NCBI RefSeq assembly: GCF_011601265.1
Contig: NZ_JAAOLX010000007.1
Location: 265,116-329,115 of the forward strand
Source: Iodobacter violaceini
Lineage (GTDB): Bacteria > Pseudomonadota > Gammaproteobacteria > Burkholderiales > Chitinibacteraceae
DNA: 64,000 nucleotides
Direction: 5' to 3'
Position numbers and translations under genes: made by a program. Shown here piece after piece: positions 9,953 to 18,351 of this stretch (its first letter is position 1; each line of letters starts with the position of its first letter). The notes beneath the pieces are model-generated. The model was not told the origin of the DNA. It did not search any database and worked only from the letters and a program-made list of their open reading frames with translations.

Positions 9953-10288
9953 ATGCACTTTCTAAAACGACTTATCATCGCCATACGGGGCACGCATGCC
10001 CGTGAGATTCATCAATCACAGTATTTTTTAAATATCAGCAGCTCTGAATCAACGATCAGCGATCTGCGCAAGATGCTGATTCACAAGCTAAATCTGCTTG
10101 GATTTCAGGCTCAGCAGCTAAAAATCTTTCGTCAGCCCGAAGGCACATTCTGTCTTTCGGTACTGCTTAATTTATCGGCAGACTTGCGCCAGAGCTTTAT
10201 CCAGATGGCCATAGGCTTAAGCCAGCATCAGGATGTGCGCCGTATTCAGTGGGGATTAAGAAGCAATAGGCCCCGCTTACGCAGCTAA
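9953..10288 (+). CDS. Stand-alone ACT-like protein resembling the MgtC C-terminal domain
   Basis: A 111-residue soluble protein with a strong ribosome site (CGGAGG 6 bases before the ATG). It lacks the membrane domain of MgtC. Residues 24-103 run as strand, helix with LRKMLIHKLNLLGFQ, strand with QLKIFRQP, strand with FCLSVLLNLSA, helix with FIQMAIGLSQHQDVRR and a final IQWGLR strand. This order and the closing pattern resemble the ACT-like C-terminal domain of MgtC/SapB proteins. It precedes an MgtA/B-type Mg2+ ATPase, as mgtC precedes mgtB in Salmonella. The family call is from pattern memory only. A regulatory role for the ATPase is inference. Confidence 0.55.
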   Translation: MHFLKRLIIAIRGTHAREIHQSQYFLNISSSESTISDLRKMLIHKLNLLGFQAQQLKIFRQPEGTFCLSVLLNLSADLRQSFIQMAIGLSQHQDVRRIQWGLRSNRPRLRS

Positions 10289-10598
10289 AGATGCCAGGCA
10301 TATATTTAATGATTTAACAGGCTCTGCTTAATTAAGCAGAGCACATAAATAAAATTATTCATTTTAAACATGAAAGGTATTTGCTCGCCTTAAACATTTT
10401 AAATTCATCATTATCATTTAAATCAGACAGGACATAAAAAAATGCCAGACGAACCGATATTGCCCGCTGAATTGCTATTAAGTTATTCAGCGGGCCAATT
10501 AAATCTATTCCTTTTATTTCAGCGCCCCGCCAGCGCGAAAGGGGATTGCTTTGCCTGAATAATGCAATGCATTCCTGCTGGCGCACAGGAAGATCAAT
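10289..10598 (+). promoter_or_regulatory. Structured intergenic leader before mgtA
   Basis: This 310-base gap contains no gene. It starts with a perfect 22-bp palindrome GCTCTGCTTAA-TTAAGCAGAGC (10321-10342). A second hairpin has arms CCCGCTGAAT (10463-10472) and ATTCAGCGGG (10485-10494). The mgtA ribosome site AGGAAG lies just before the ATG at 10599. The first palindrome may end or attenuate the upstream transcript; the second may shape the mgtA leader. No U tract follows either one. Confidence 0.45.
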
Positions 10599-13268
10599 AT
10601 GCACCAAAACTACAGCACCGCCATCAGGCAGCCGGCACCACAAGCCAGCGCTTTAAGTGATGCAGCCGCCGCCGGGCTGCTCAAAACCAACGGCCTCAAC
10701 GAGGTCGCTCACGACAAACCGCCTCACGCCCTCGTCCAGCTTTATCTCGCTTTTAAGAATCCCTTTGTCATGGTGCTTTTGGTACTTGCCTTTATCACCT
10801 ACTTCACCGATGTGCAGTTTGCCGAAGCGGGCGAGCAAAGCTGGGTTGGGATTATTATTCTCACCACCATGGTGACTTTAAGCAGCTTATTACGCTTCTT
10901 TCAGGAATATCGCACCGGCAAATCAGCTGAAAAACTCAAATCTCTCGTCAGCAATACCGCAACAGTGCTGCGTAAACCCGCCAAAGGCCAGACCCGCAAG
11001 CTGGAAGTACCCATGAGCCAGGTGGTCGTCGGCGATATTGTCTGCCTGCAGGCGGGGGATATGATTCCGGCAGATATCGAGCTTTTAGAATCACGTGATT
11101 TATTTGTCAGCCAGGCCGTATTAAGCGGTGAAGCGCTGCCGGTCGAGAAATACGACACGCTGGGCGACGTGGCGGAGAAATCCGCCCAGACGGCATCCAG
11201 CGAAGATGTGACCGACAGGACATCCGCGAAGCCGGGTCATCGCAGCGATGAAAGCCTGCTTGATCGCAGCAATATCTGTTTTATGGGCACCAATGTGGTG
11301 AGCGGCATCGCCACCGCCCGGGTGATTGCCACCGGCAACCATACTTACTTTGGCTCGCTGGCTAAAAATGTACTCAGCCATAAACGCGCAGAAACCAGCT
11401 TTGATCGCGGCGTAAGCAGTGTTTCATGGCTGCTGATTCGCTTTATGCTGGTAATGGTGCCGCTGGTATTTATGATTAATGGCCTGACCAAGGGTGACTG
11501 GCTGTCGGCACTAACCTTTGCCATGGCCGTTGCCGTGGGCCTGACGCCAGAAATGCTGCCGATGATTGTTTCGGCCAATCTGGCCAAGGGCGCAATCGCC
11601 ATGGCCAGGCGCAAAGTGGTGGTCAAACGGCTGAATTCGGTACAAAACTTTGGCGCAATGGATGTGTTATGCACAGATAAAACCGGCACGCTGACGCAGG
11701 ATAAAATCATTCTGGAACAGCATTTTAATTGCGATGGCGAGCTGGATGAGGGGATTTTGCATCTGGCATGGCTCAATAGTGTGCATCAGAGCGGCATGAA
11801 AAACCTGATGGATATTGCGGTGATCGAGCGCGCCGCCGAGCTGAATAACCTGCCACTTGGCTATAGCAAAATCGACGAGCTGCCCTTTGATTTTATCCGC
11901 CGCCGCCTGACCGTTGTGCTGGAAAATCGCAAAGCTCAGCAGTTGATGATTTCCAAAGGTGCGGTCGAAGAAATGCTCGCCGTATCCACCCATTTTCAGG
12001 ATGGCGATACCGTTCGCGAGCTGACACTGGCAGAGAAAATCCGCATCTTAAAGCAAACGCAGGATTACAACGCCCAGGGTTTCCGCGTGTTGCTGGTTGC
12101 CAGTAAAACCATCAGCAGCAATCAGAATCAATACAAAGTGTCCGATGAAAAAGATCTGGTGGTGCGCGGATTTCTAACCTTTCTTGACCCGCCTAAAGCA
12201 TCCGCCGCCCCAGCGATTAAAGCGCTGCAAGAATATGGCGTGGCCGTCAAAGTACTGACGGGCGACAATCCGATTGTCACCAGCAAAGTCTGCCGTGATG
12301 TTGGCCTCAACCCTGGCACGCCACTCTTAGGGCCGGAAATCGAGCTTATGGACGATATCGGGCTGTGCCAGGCAGTAAGGGAATGCACAGTCTTTGCCAA
12401 GCTCACACCAATGCATAAATCACGCGTGGTGAAAGCCTTGCAAGCCAATGGCCACACTGTGGGCTTTTTGGGTGACGGGATTAACGATGCACCCGCGCTG
12501 CGTGATGCCGATGTAGGGATTTCAGTTGATAGCGGGGCCGATATTGCCAAAGAAACTGCCGATATTATCTTGCTGGATAAAGACTTAATGGTGCTGGAAG
12601 AAGGCGTCATTAAGGGGCGGGAAACCTTCGGCAATATTCTGAAATACCTGAATATCACAGCCAGCTCTAACTTCGGCAATGTGTTCTCGGTGCTGGTCGC
12701 CTCGGCCTGGCTGCCCTGGGAGCCAATGCTGGCCATGCATTTGCTGATCCAAAACCTGATTTACGATATCTCCCAGCTGGTCTTGCCTTGGGACAAAATG
12801 GATAAGGAGTTCCTGAAAAAACCACGCAAATGGGAAGCCGGGAATATTCGCCGCTTTATGGTCTGGCTTGGCCCGACTTCATCGGTGTTTGATATCACCA
12901 CCTACATCCTGATGTGGACGGTATTTGGTGCCGGAGCCGCGTATTACGCCGACGGCGGTGGCCAGAGCATTATGAATTCAGGCTGGTTTATTGTGGGGCT
13001 GGTATCACAAACCCTGGTGGTGCATATGCTGCGCACCCGCAAGATTCCGTTTATCCAAAGCCGCGCCTCGCTGCCGGTCATGGTATCCACCGTTGTTGCC
13101 GTTGCTATCGGCTGCTGGCTGCCTTTCTCGCCACTGGCTGAATCCATCGGTTTTATATCGCTCGATTCATCCTACTGGTACTGGCTGGCCGCCACAATGC
13201 TGGGTTATATGATGCTGGCGCAGCTGGTAAAAACCATCTACATCCGCCGCTATGGGGTGTGGTTTTAA
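10599..13268 (+). CDS. mgtA: Mg2+-importing P-type ATPase (MgtA/MgtB family)
   Basis: P-type (P3B) ATPase importing Mg2+ at the inner membrane. The 889-residue length is close to that of MgtA and MgtB. The phosphorylation motif CTDKTGTLTQDK sits near residue 355, with the actuator VLSGEALPVEK motif, KVLTGDNP, and the hinge GDGINDAPALRDADVGISVD. Transmembrane pairs occur near residues 50-90 and 275-325, with a C-terminal bundle from about 690. Whether it is orthologous to mgtA or mgtB cannot be settled by eye. It follows the MgtC-tail-like gene and the structured leaders, which suggests control by Mg2+ availability. A strong terminator follows. Confidence 0.93.
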   Translation: MHQNYSTAIRQPAPQASALSDAAAAGLLKTNGLNEVAHDKPPHALVQLYLAFKNPFVMVLLVLAFITYFTDVQFAEAGEQSWVGIIILTTMVTLSSLLRFFQEYRTGKSAEKLKSLVSNTATVLRKPAKGQTRKLEVPMSQVVVGDIVCLQAGDMIPADIELLESRDLFVSQAVLSGEALPVEKYDTLGDVAEKSAQTASSEDVTDRTSAKPGHRSDESLLDRSNICFMGTNVVSGIATARVIATGNHTYFGSLAKNVLSHKRAETSFDRGVSSVSWLLIRFMLVMVPLVFMINGLTKGDWLSALTFAMAVAVGLTPEMLPMIVSANLAKGAIAMARRKVVVKRLNSVQNFGAMDVLCTDKTGTLTQDKIILEQHFNCDGELDEGILHLAWLNSVHQSGMKNLMDIAVIERAAELNNLPLGYSKIDELPFDFIRRRLTVVLENRKAQQLMISKGAVEEMLAVSTHFQDGDTVRELTLAEKIRILKQTQDYNAQGFRVLLVASKTISSNQNQYKVSDEKDLVVRGFLTFLDPPKASAAPAIKALQEYGVAVKVLTGDNPIVTSKVCRDVGLNPGTPLLGPEIELMDDIGLCQAVRECTVFAKLTPMHKSRVVKALQANGHTVGFLGDGINDAPALRDADVGISVDSGADIAKETADIILLDKDLMVLEEGVIKGRETFGNILKYLNITASSNFGNVFSVLVASAWLPWEPMLAMHLLIQNLIYDISQLVLPWDKMDKEFLKKPRKWEAGNIRRFMVWLGPTSSVFDITTYILMWTVFGAGAAYYADGGGQSIMNSGWFIVGLVSQTLVVHMLRTRKIPFIQSRASLPVMVSTVVAVAIGCWLPFSPLAESIGFISLDSSYWYWLAATMLGYMMLAQLVKTIYIRRYGVWF

Positions 13269-13299
13269 AATTGTAAGTATTTAAGCTTAATCACTTCAC

Positions 13300-13334
13300 G
13301 GCTTCAAAGGCTCCCCCTTTGAAGCCATTTTTTT
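13300..13334 (+). terminator. Intrinsic terminator after mgtA
   Basis: Perfect 11-bp stem GGCTTCAAAGG (13300-13310), loop CTCCC and CCTTTGAAGCC (13316-13326), followed by a run of T from 13328. It is a canonical Rho-independent terminator. Confidence 0.9.
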
Positions 13335-13659
13335 ACCGCTTAAAACAAGGTGAATTTTTATGAATGCGCTCAGAAATTCAATTGAAGTTTTAAGTACTTG
13401 TTGTAAAAAAACAAAGAGATAGCAAAAATCAAACTACTTAAAATCGGTGTATCTCATAGCTTTTCCTCGTGTATTTCCCCCTTTTATATGCAATAAGAAT
13501 AGCATTAAACTCTTATTTTCTGACTGCCAAAAACAGAAAAAAGAAAGCCTCATGTATATTTGTCTTGCCTGTATAAAGCCGTTTTATGTAGGAAATATTG
13601 GGACTTGCACTAATTTCAGTGCTTTTTTTGATCAACAATATAAGCAGGGATAGCTATTC
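13335..13659. other. Gap before the PEP-CTERM gene
   Basis: AT-rich, with no credible gene. A 68-codon frame at 13447-13653 has no ribosome site and no family resemblance. The promoter of the downstream gene must lie here. AAGCAGGGATAG just before 13660 supplies its ribosome site. Confidence 0.5.
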
Positions 13660-14250
13660 ATGAAGCTTAAAACCATTACTCATTCAATTCTTTTCGCCAG
13701 CGCAATCGTCTTCTCATCCAGCTCGTTTGCAGCAGTGATCGATGTCGACTTTAATAGCTATGCTGCAGGCACTCAAATCTCAAATCAAATTGATGGCGTT
13801 ACTTTTGCCGTGCTTGGTGGCCCAGGCCCATCGGGTGCTGCGGTCATTAATCATGGCGGGCTGACCAATAGCACAGTTGGCAATTATCCAACCGGCTCAA
13901 TTTTGGAGTTAAAGTTTACCGGGCTGGCTAATCTGGTGAACTTCACTTTCAATAATTATGGAAATCCAAGTACGGGTCGTGGAGCTACCTTTTATACTGC
14001 CTATGATGCTTTAGGCTCTGTGCTGGAAACCGGCAATGTGGGAGGAGGAGGCTCATTCTCCCTTGCATCCGCTGGCATTACTGACTTACGTTTTAACAAC
14101 AATACTAATGGCAGCGAAAACTGGATTTTTGCTTTAAACACATTAAAAGCAAATGTCTCACCTGTTCCAGAACCAGAGACCTATGCCTTGATGGGCTTAG
14201 GTTTAGTGGGTTTATTTGCTGCACGCCGCCGCAAAGCAGTGAGCGCTTAA
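13660..14250 (+). CDS. PEP-CTERM sorted exported protein
   Basis: A 196-residue secreted protein. It has an N-terminal signal peptide (MKLKTITHSILFASAIVFSS, cleavage near SFAA). The C-terminus is a textbook PEP-CTERM tail: VPEPETYALMGLGLVGL followed by the basic stop-transfer AARRRK. Such proteins are processed by an exosortase (EpsH/XrtA type) and often belong to extracellular matrix or biofilm. No exosortase is in the window. The mature domain is Gly/Asn/Ser-rich and beta-like; its function is unknown. The gene has its own terminator. Confidence 0.88.
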   Translation: MKLKTITHSILFASAIVFSSSSFAAVIDVDFNSYAAGTQISNQIDGVTFAVLGGPGPSGAAVINHGGLTNSTVGNYPTGSILELKFTGLANLVNFTFNNYGNPSTGRGATFYTAYDALGSVLETGNVGGGGSFSLASAGITDLRFNNNTNGSENWIFALNTLKANVSPVPEPETYALMGLGLVGLFAARRRKAVSA

Positions 14251-14261
14251 TCCTCCTCACC

Positions 14262-14300
14262 AAGCAAAAAATCCAGCGATTTTCGCTGGATTTTTTGCTT
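14262..14300. terminator. Bidirectional terminator
   Basis: Perfect 17-bp inverted repeat AAGCAAAAAATCCAGCG (14262-14278) and CGCTGGATTTTTTGCTT (14284-14300) with an ATTTT loop. T-rich ends on either strand serve the convergent PEP-CTERM gene (+) and dctR (-). Confidence 0.9.
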
Positions 14301-14317
14301 TATACATCCTCACCTTA

Positions 14318-14911
14318 TCAATGCCCCAGCAACAACTGTGATAAATCCAGCGCCGAGCGCACGCCCATTTTGGCAAAGACATTGGCGCGGTGGACTTCTA
14401 CCGTGCGGATGGCGATTTGCATTTCGTCGGCAATTTGCTTGTTGAGCTTGCCCTGTAAAATCCAATCCATCACCTCGCGCTCGCGGGGTGTAATCGAGGC
14501 AAGGCGTTTTTCTAATAACTGCTGATTACCGCGCACAGAATGGCGGCCAATAGCCACCTCCAATGCATCATTAACCCGCTCCAGCAATTTCTTTTCACTG
14601 CATGGCTTTTCTAAAAAATCAAAAGCGCCCTGCTGAATCGCCTGCACCGCCATCGGAATATCACCGTGCCCAGATAAGAACAGCACAATCAGCTCGCTGC
14701 CCAGCTCGTACATCTGCCTGAATACTTCCGGCCCGCTCAAGCCCGGCATACGCACATCGAGCAGCACCACGCCTTCGCTGCCGGCATCGATGGCGGCTAG
14801 AAATTCTTCGCCCCCCTCAAAGGCATGCACGGTATAGCCATGGGAAAGCAATAACAGGCCAAGTGAATCTCTCACGGCAATATCATCGTCAACCAAATAA
14901 ACTGTTTTCAT
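14318..14911 (-). CDS. dctR: DctR-like response regulator (FixJ/NarL-type output)
   Basis: Response regulator of 197 residues with an N-terminal receiver domain: acidic pair DDD near residues 8-10, phospho-acceptor Asp in VVLLDVRMPGLSG (about 53) and Lys in FLEKPCSEKK (about 104). A LuxR-type HTH follows at the C-terminus (LTPREREVMDWILQGKLNKQIADE type pattern, about 135-190). It overlaps the sensor kinase gene by 4 bases and is its partner. Next to a dctPQM transporter, the pair matches DctS/DctR, which induces C4-dicarboxylate uptake. Confidence 0.88.
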   Translation of the reverse strand: MKTVYLVDDDIAVRDSLGLLLLSHGYTVHAFEGGEEFLAAIDAGSEGVVLLDVRMPGLSGPEVFRQMYELGSELIVLFLSGHGDIPMAVQAIQQGAFDFLEKPCSEKKLLERVNDALEVAIGRHSVRGNQQLLEKRLASITPREREVMDWILQGKLNKQIADEMQIAIRTVEVHRANVFAKMGVRSALDLSQLLLGH

Positions 14912-16806
14912 CGTGGAAGGCTCATATAAAAATAGGTGCCGCCCTGTGGGTGGGCTTCAAACCATAGTTTGCCACGATGCTGCTCTAAAATAGAACGACA
15001 AATATTCAGCCCAATGCCCATTCCCAGCGATTTGGTGGTAAAAAACGCATCGAACATCCGGCTAGCCACTTCAGGTGCAATGCCTGAACCACGATCACAG
15101 ACGGATAAATACACTGTCGTTTCGTCGCAATAGGTAGCCAGCCACACATCACGACGGCTTTGTGGTTGCTCACTGCTGGCATCCAGCGCGTTTCGCAGCA
15201 AATTCAGGACCACTTGCCCCAGCAAAACTTCATCCGCCGCAATCAGAGGCAGTGTGGCTCCCAAATTAAAATGTAAACGCACTCCCTGGCTGCGTGCACT
15301 GGCATCAATCAGCTCAAAAGCATTACTGGCAATATGATTGATATCGCAAGGCGCGCAATGAGGCGTGCGTTTTTGTACAAATTCGCGGATACGTTTCACC
15401 ACGGCGGCGGCACGGTGTGCCTGACCAGCAATTTTGCTGAGCGTTGAATCCAGCAACTCGTGGTTATTCTGATTGGCAAACTGGCGGGCTGCGCTGGCGT
15501 AATTGCTCATCGCCATCAAAGGCTGGTTTAACTCATGCGCCAGAGTGGACGCCATTTCTCCCATGGTGATCAGCTTGCCGGTGTGACGCAGCATTTCCTC
15601 CTGCTCGCGCTCCCTTGCTTCAGCTGCTTTTAAGGCCGTGATATCCACCACTGAGCTCATCCAGCCTCGCTGCTTGCCAGTGGCATCAATCAAAGGCGTG
15701 GTGTAAACGCGGGTGGCAACCAGATGGCCATCCCGGTGCCGCACCATTGATTCAAACCCATCATGCGGCGCACGGCCACTGAGCACGATCTCGTTTTGCG
15801 CCTGATGCCCGGCAATATCTTCCGGATTCCAGTAAGGATAAGGCGGCAGCGCACCTATCAGCTCTTCGGCGCTATAGCCCACCATGCCGCAAAAGGCTGG
15901 ATTTACATAGACAATGCGGCCATCCATATCGCGGGCGCGCATCCCTACCGAAAGCGAGTCTTCCATGGCGGTGCGAAATGCGTGCTCTTCCCTGAGCGCG
16001 TTTTCTGCCAGTAATCGCGCCTGCATCTGGCGGCGCAAACGCCACCAGCTGAACAGCACAATTAAGGCCAGCCCCAGCACACTGGCAATCAGCAGTTTTT
16101 GTACAAGCCCGGTTGGATGACGGTAAGCCGTGATGCGCAGCAGCAAGCCACTGCTGACTAAATCGAAAGGAAGCTGATAGCTGAGATTAGTTTCGTCTGC
16201 CTCGATTTTGGATTTACTGGCGACTTCCCTGCCATCCGCATCAATCATCTCCAGCCGGTATTTGTAGGCAAACCACCACGGCACCTGCTGCTCCAACAGC
16301 TTGTGCAGCGCAATGGATGCCACCAGCTCTAAATCATGCTCGGCCAAAATCAGCGCAATCATTCCCTTGGGATAAAGCGGCAAGGTATAACTTGGCCGCC
16401 CTATCCCCTGCGCCAAAGCAATCGGCTCACGGGTCACTTCTGCCGATAAATGCTGACCATAGCTAAAGCTCTGGTTTTTAGTACGCAGCTGAATGCCGGT
16501 AATCGCCGCATTTGCGCCAATAATTAAACGCGCACGGCTTCGAAACTCGGCCTCGCTTAAGCTGCCATCACGGGATTGCTCCAGGAGCGCGGCCAGGCGC
16601 TCTTCAGATTGCCCCAGCACAAAACGCAAATTCTGCTCTACCCACAGCACATCATTAATCAGCACCAGCCGTGCTTCTTCACGCTCGCCATGGCGCAAAT
16701 AGGCAAATAACCCTAATACCGTGGCCAAAAACAAGACCAGTGCCACCCTGGGCAGAAACCAGGGGTGAGTACTCAGGCGAAGTGAAAGAGTAGTAAGCAA
16801 ACGCAT
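14908..16806 (-). CDS. dctS: DctS-like sensor histidine kinase
   Basis: Membrane sensor kinase of 632 residues. A transmembrane helix at about 18-38 and a second at about 238-256 enclose a periplasmic sensing domain (about 40-235). A PAS domain (about 280-390, with the GRIVYVNPAFCGMVGYS stretch) is followed by HisKA with the phospho-acceptor in LAHELNQPLMAMSNY (about 424) and a HATPase_c domain with DRGSGIAPE and GMGIGLNICRSI (about 500-630). The start is near the edge of the divergent promoter region shared with dctP. The layout fits DctS kinases that sense C4-dicarboxylates. Confidence 0.88.
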   Translation of the reverse strand: MRLLTTLSLRLSTHPWFLPRVALVLFLATVLGLFAYLRHGEREEARLVLINDVLWVEQNLRFVLGQSEERLAALLEQSRDGSLSEAEFRSRARLIIGANAAITGIQLRTKNQSFSYGQHLSAEVTREPIALAQGIGRPSYTLPLYPKGMIALILAEHDLELVASIALHKLLEQQVPWWFAYKYRLEMIDADGREVASKSKIEADETNLSYQLPFDLVSSGLLLRITAYRHPTGLVQKLLIASVLGLALIVLFSWWRLRRQMQARLLAENALREEHAFRTAMEDSLSVGMRARDMDGRIVYVNPAFCGMVGYSAEELIGALPPYPYWNPEDIAGHQAQNEIVLSGRAPHDGFESMVRHRDGHLVATRVYTTPLIDATGKQRGWMSSVVDITALKAAEAREREQEEMLRHTGKLITMGEMASTLAHELNQPLMAMSNYASAARQFANQNNHELLDSTLSKIAGQAHRAAAVVKRIREFVQKRTPHCAPCDINHIASNAFELIDASARSQGVRLHFNLGATLPLIAADEVLLGQVVLNLLRNALDASSEQPQSRRDVWLATYCDETTVYLSVCDRGSGIAPEVASRMFDAFFTTKSLGMGIGLNICRSILEQHRGKLWFEAHPQGGTYFYMSLPR

Positions 16807-16840
16807 GCTCCAATGTTAGCACAGCGCAATTTCAGACTTA

Positions 16841-16910
16841 CTGTGGTTTACCACAGTCGTGACAACCACAATTGAAAGCGCATTCTGACTGATCAACAAT
16901 CATCTATACA
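16841..16910 (+). promoter_or_regulatory. Candidate DctR operator and dctP promoter
   Basis: Between divergent dctS and dctP lies the dyad CTGTGG-TTTA-CCACAG (16841-16856), followed by a further half site ACCACA (16865-16870). Downstream, TTCTGA (16883-16888), 16 bases and TATACA (16905-16910) could be a weak promoter for dctP. A weak promoter with an upstream dyad suits activation by the adjacent response regulator. The link to DctR is inferred from position. Confidence 0.45.
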
Positions 16911-16932
16911 TTCAACAGCTTTGGAGATTGTA

Positions 16933-17928
16933 ATGCGTACTTTACTAACGGCCATTCTGGCTCTTACTGTCACTTCTTCCTTCGCGGCCGAAGCGCCGAT
17001 CGTGATCAAGTTCAGCCACGTTGTTGCCGTTGATACCCCCAAGGGCAAAGCTGCTGATTACTTCAAAAAAATCGCCGAAGAGCGCACCAAAGGCCGGGTT
17101 AAGGTAGAAGTTTATCCAAACAGCCAGCTGTACAAAGACAAAGAAGAAATGGAAGCGCTGCAATTGGGCGCAGTACAAATGCTGGCCCCCAGCCTGGCTA
17201 AATTTGGCCCGCTGGGTGTGAAAGAATTCGAGATTTTCGATCTGCCTTATATTTTTGACAGCTACGCCGAAGTCGATAAGGTCATGAAAGGCCCGATTGG
17301 CGCCAAACTGTTTACCAAGCTGGAAACCAAGGGCATTAAAGCACTGGGCTTCTGGGAAAATGGCTTTAAAAACTTCTCGAGCAACAAACCCATCCGCACG
17401 CCAGACGATCTGCGCGGCATGAAAGTGCGCATTCAATCCTCCAAAGTACTGGACGAAGAAATGCGTGCCGTGGGTGCCCTGCCACAGGTGATGGCATTTT
17501 CTGAGGTTTACCAGGCACTGCAAACCGGCGTAGTAGACGGCACCGAGCTGGAGCCATCGAATCTTTACACCAGCAAAGCCTTTGAAGTGCAAAAACACCT
17601 GACACTGACCAACCACGGCTTCCTTGGCTATGCAGTGATCGTCAACAAAACCTTCTGGGAAGGCCTGCCTGCCGACATTCGCGCCACGCTCACTACGGCA
17701 ATGAATGACTCATCCAATTACGCCAACCAGATTGCCAAACAAGAAACCGACAAAGCTCTGGCCGCCATCAAAGCCAGCGGCAAAACCACCATCTACACCC
17801 CAACCACCGCCGAGCGCGCAGCCTTTCGCAAAGCCCTCATCCCCGTCCACCAAAAAATGTCCTCCCGCTTTGGTCAGGACTTGCTGACCGAGATTTATAA
17901 AGAGACCGCTTTTAAGCCGGTTGAGTAA
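16933..17928 (+). CDS. dctP: TRAP transporter substrate-binding protein DctP
   Basis: Periplasmic binding protein of a tripartite ATP-independent (TRAP) transporter, probably for C4-dicarboxylates. The ATG at 16933 has GGAG 6 bases upstream. It gives 331 residues with a signal peptide (MRTLLTAILALTVTSSFAAE). The DctP family pattern is clear: IKFSHVVAVDTPKGKAADYFK, then EVYPNSQLYKDKEEMEALQLGAVQM, and the carboxylate-binding Arg region DLRGMKVRIQSS. The membrane subunits follow only after a 423-base gap holding a repeat element and a hairpin. Confidence 0.93.
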   Translation: MRTLLTAILALTVTSSFAAEAPIVIKFSHVVAVDTPKGKAADYFKKIAEERTKGRVKVEVYPNSQLYKDKEEMEALQLGAVQMLAPSLAKFGPLGVKEFEIFDLPYIFDSYAEVDKVMKGPIGAKLFTKLETKGIKALGFWENGFKNFSSNKPIRTPDDLRGMKVRIQSSKVLDEEMRAVGALPQVMAFSEVYQALQTGVVDGTELEPSNLYTSKAFEVQKHLTLTNHGFLGYAVIVNKTFWEGLPADIRATLTTAMNDSSNYANQIAKQETDKALAAIKASGKTTIYTPTTAERAAFRKALIPVHQKMSSRFGQDLLTEIYKETAFKPVE

Positions 17929-17984
17929 ATTGACTTAAGGGGGCTCAACGCAAAGTGGTTTGCATTTGCAAACAAATAGACAAG

Positions 17985-18252
17985 CAATAACCACGCTCTG
18001 CGAATGGGGCTTAAGAGCCCCCCCTTGAAACACGCCGAGGCGAGGAACAAGCGGGCGGGATTTCGGCGAGGACTGTTTGAGCGAGCTTGCGAGCGAGTTC
18101 CGCAGCCGCCGCTGTCCGCAGATGAGGGGCTTTCGTGTTTCGCGGGGTCGCCTTCTTTGCTTCCTTTCTTGGCCGTTCAAGAAAGGGAGTCCCCTGCGGG
18201 GGATTCCCGCACCTAAATCAACGTGCCGAAGGCACTAAAAAGACTTTTTTGA
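17985..18252 (+). repeat. Interspersed structured repeat, copy 2
   Basis: A full copy that starts 56 bases after the dctP stop. Outer stem GAAACACG (18027-18034) / CGTGTTTC (18134-18141). A 9-bp hairpin CCTTTCTTG-gccgtt-CAAGAAAGG lies at 18163-18186. CCCC-tg-CGGGG follows near 18191. The terminal hairpin GTGCC-GAA-GGCAC (18223-18235) is followed by TAAAAAGACTTTTTT. It interrupts the dctP-dctQ transcription unit. Translated small frames in it do not keep the same phase as in other copies, so I regard it as non-coding. Confidence 0.85.
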
Positions 18253-18298
18253 CCTTACTTAGCAATCAAATAAAAACCGCGGCGTCCACCCGCCCTAC

Positions 18299-18317
18299 GA
18301 GGGGCCACAAGCCCCTC
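18299..18317 (+). terminator. Stem-loop between dctP and dctQ
   Basis: Hairpin GAGGGGC-CACAA-GCCCCTC downstream of copy 2, preceded by a GGCGTCCACCCGCCCTACG sequence of a kind often seen in short dispersed palindromes. No T run follows. It could lower expression of the membrane genes relative to dctP, which would suit the excess of binding protein usually needed. That role is inference. Confidence 0.45.
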
Positions 18318-18351
18318 TTAAAACAAAACCACCGTCCCTTCGGAGACTTTC

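Noticed and set aside
12128..12736. 202-codon open frame antisense to mgtA
   Set aside because: Lies wholly inside a well-supported gene on the opposite strand, is Ser/Thr/Leu-rich low-complexity and has no family resemblance; a typical mirror frame of a high-GC3 gene.
13447..13653. 68-codon frame before the PEP-CTERM gene
   Set aside because: No ribosome binding site, unusual composition and overlap with the expected promoter region.
18004..18216. Small open frames within repeat copies 2, 3 and 4 as a protein family
   Set aside because: Similar peptide strings appear in different frames relative to the repeat in different copies, starts are not conserved and no ribosome site recurs; RNA structure is conserved instead.
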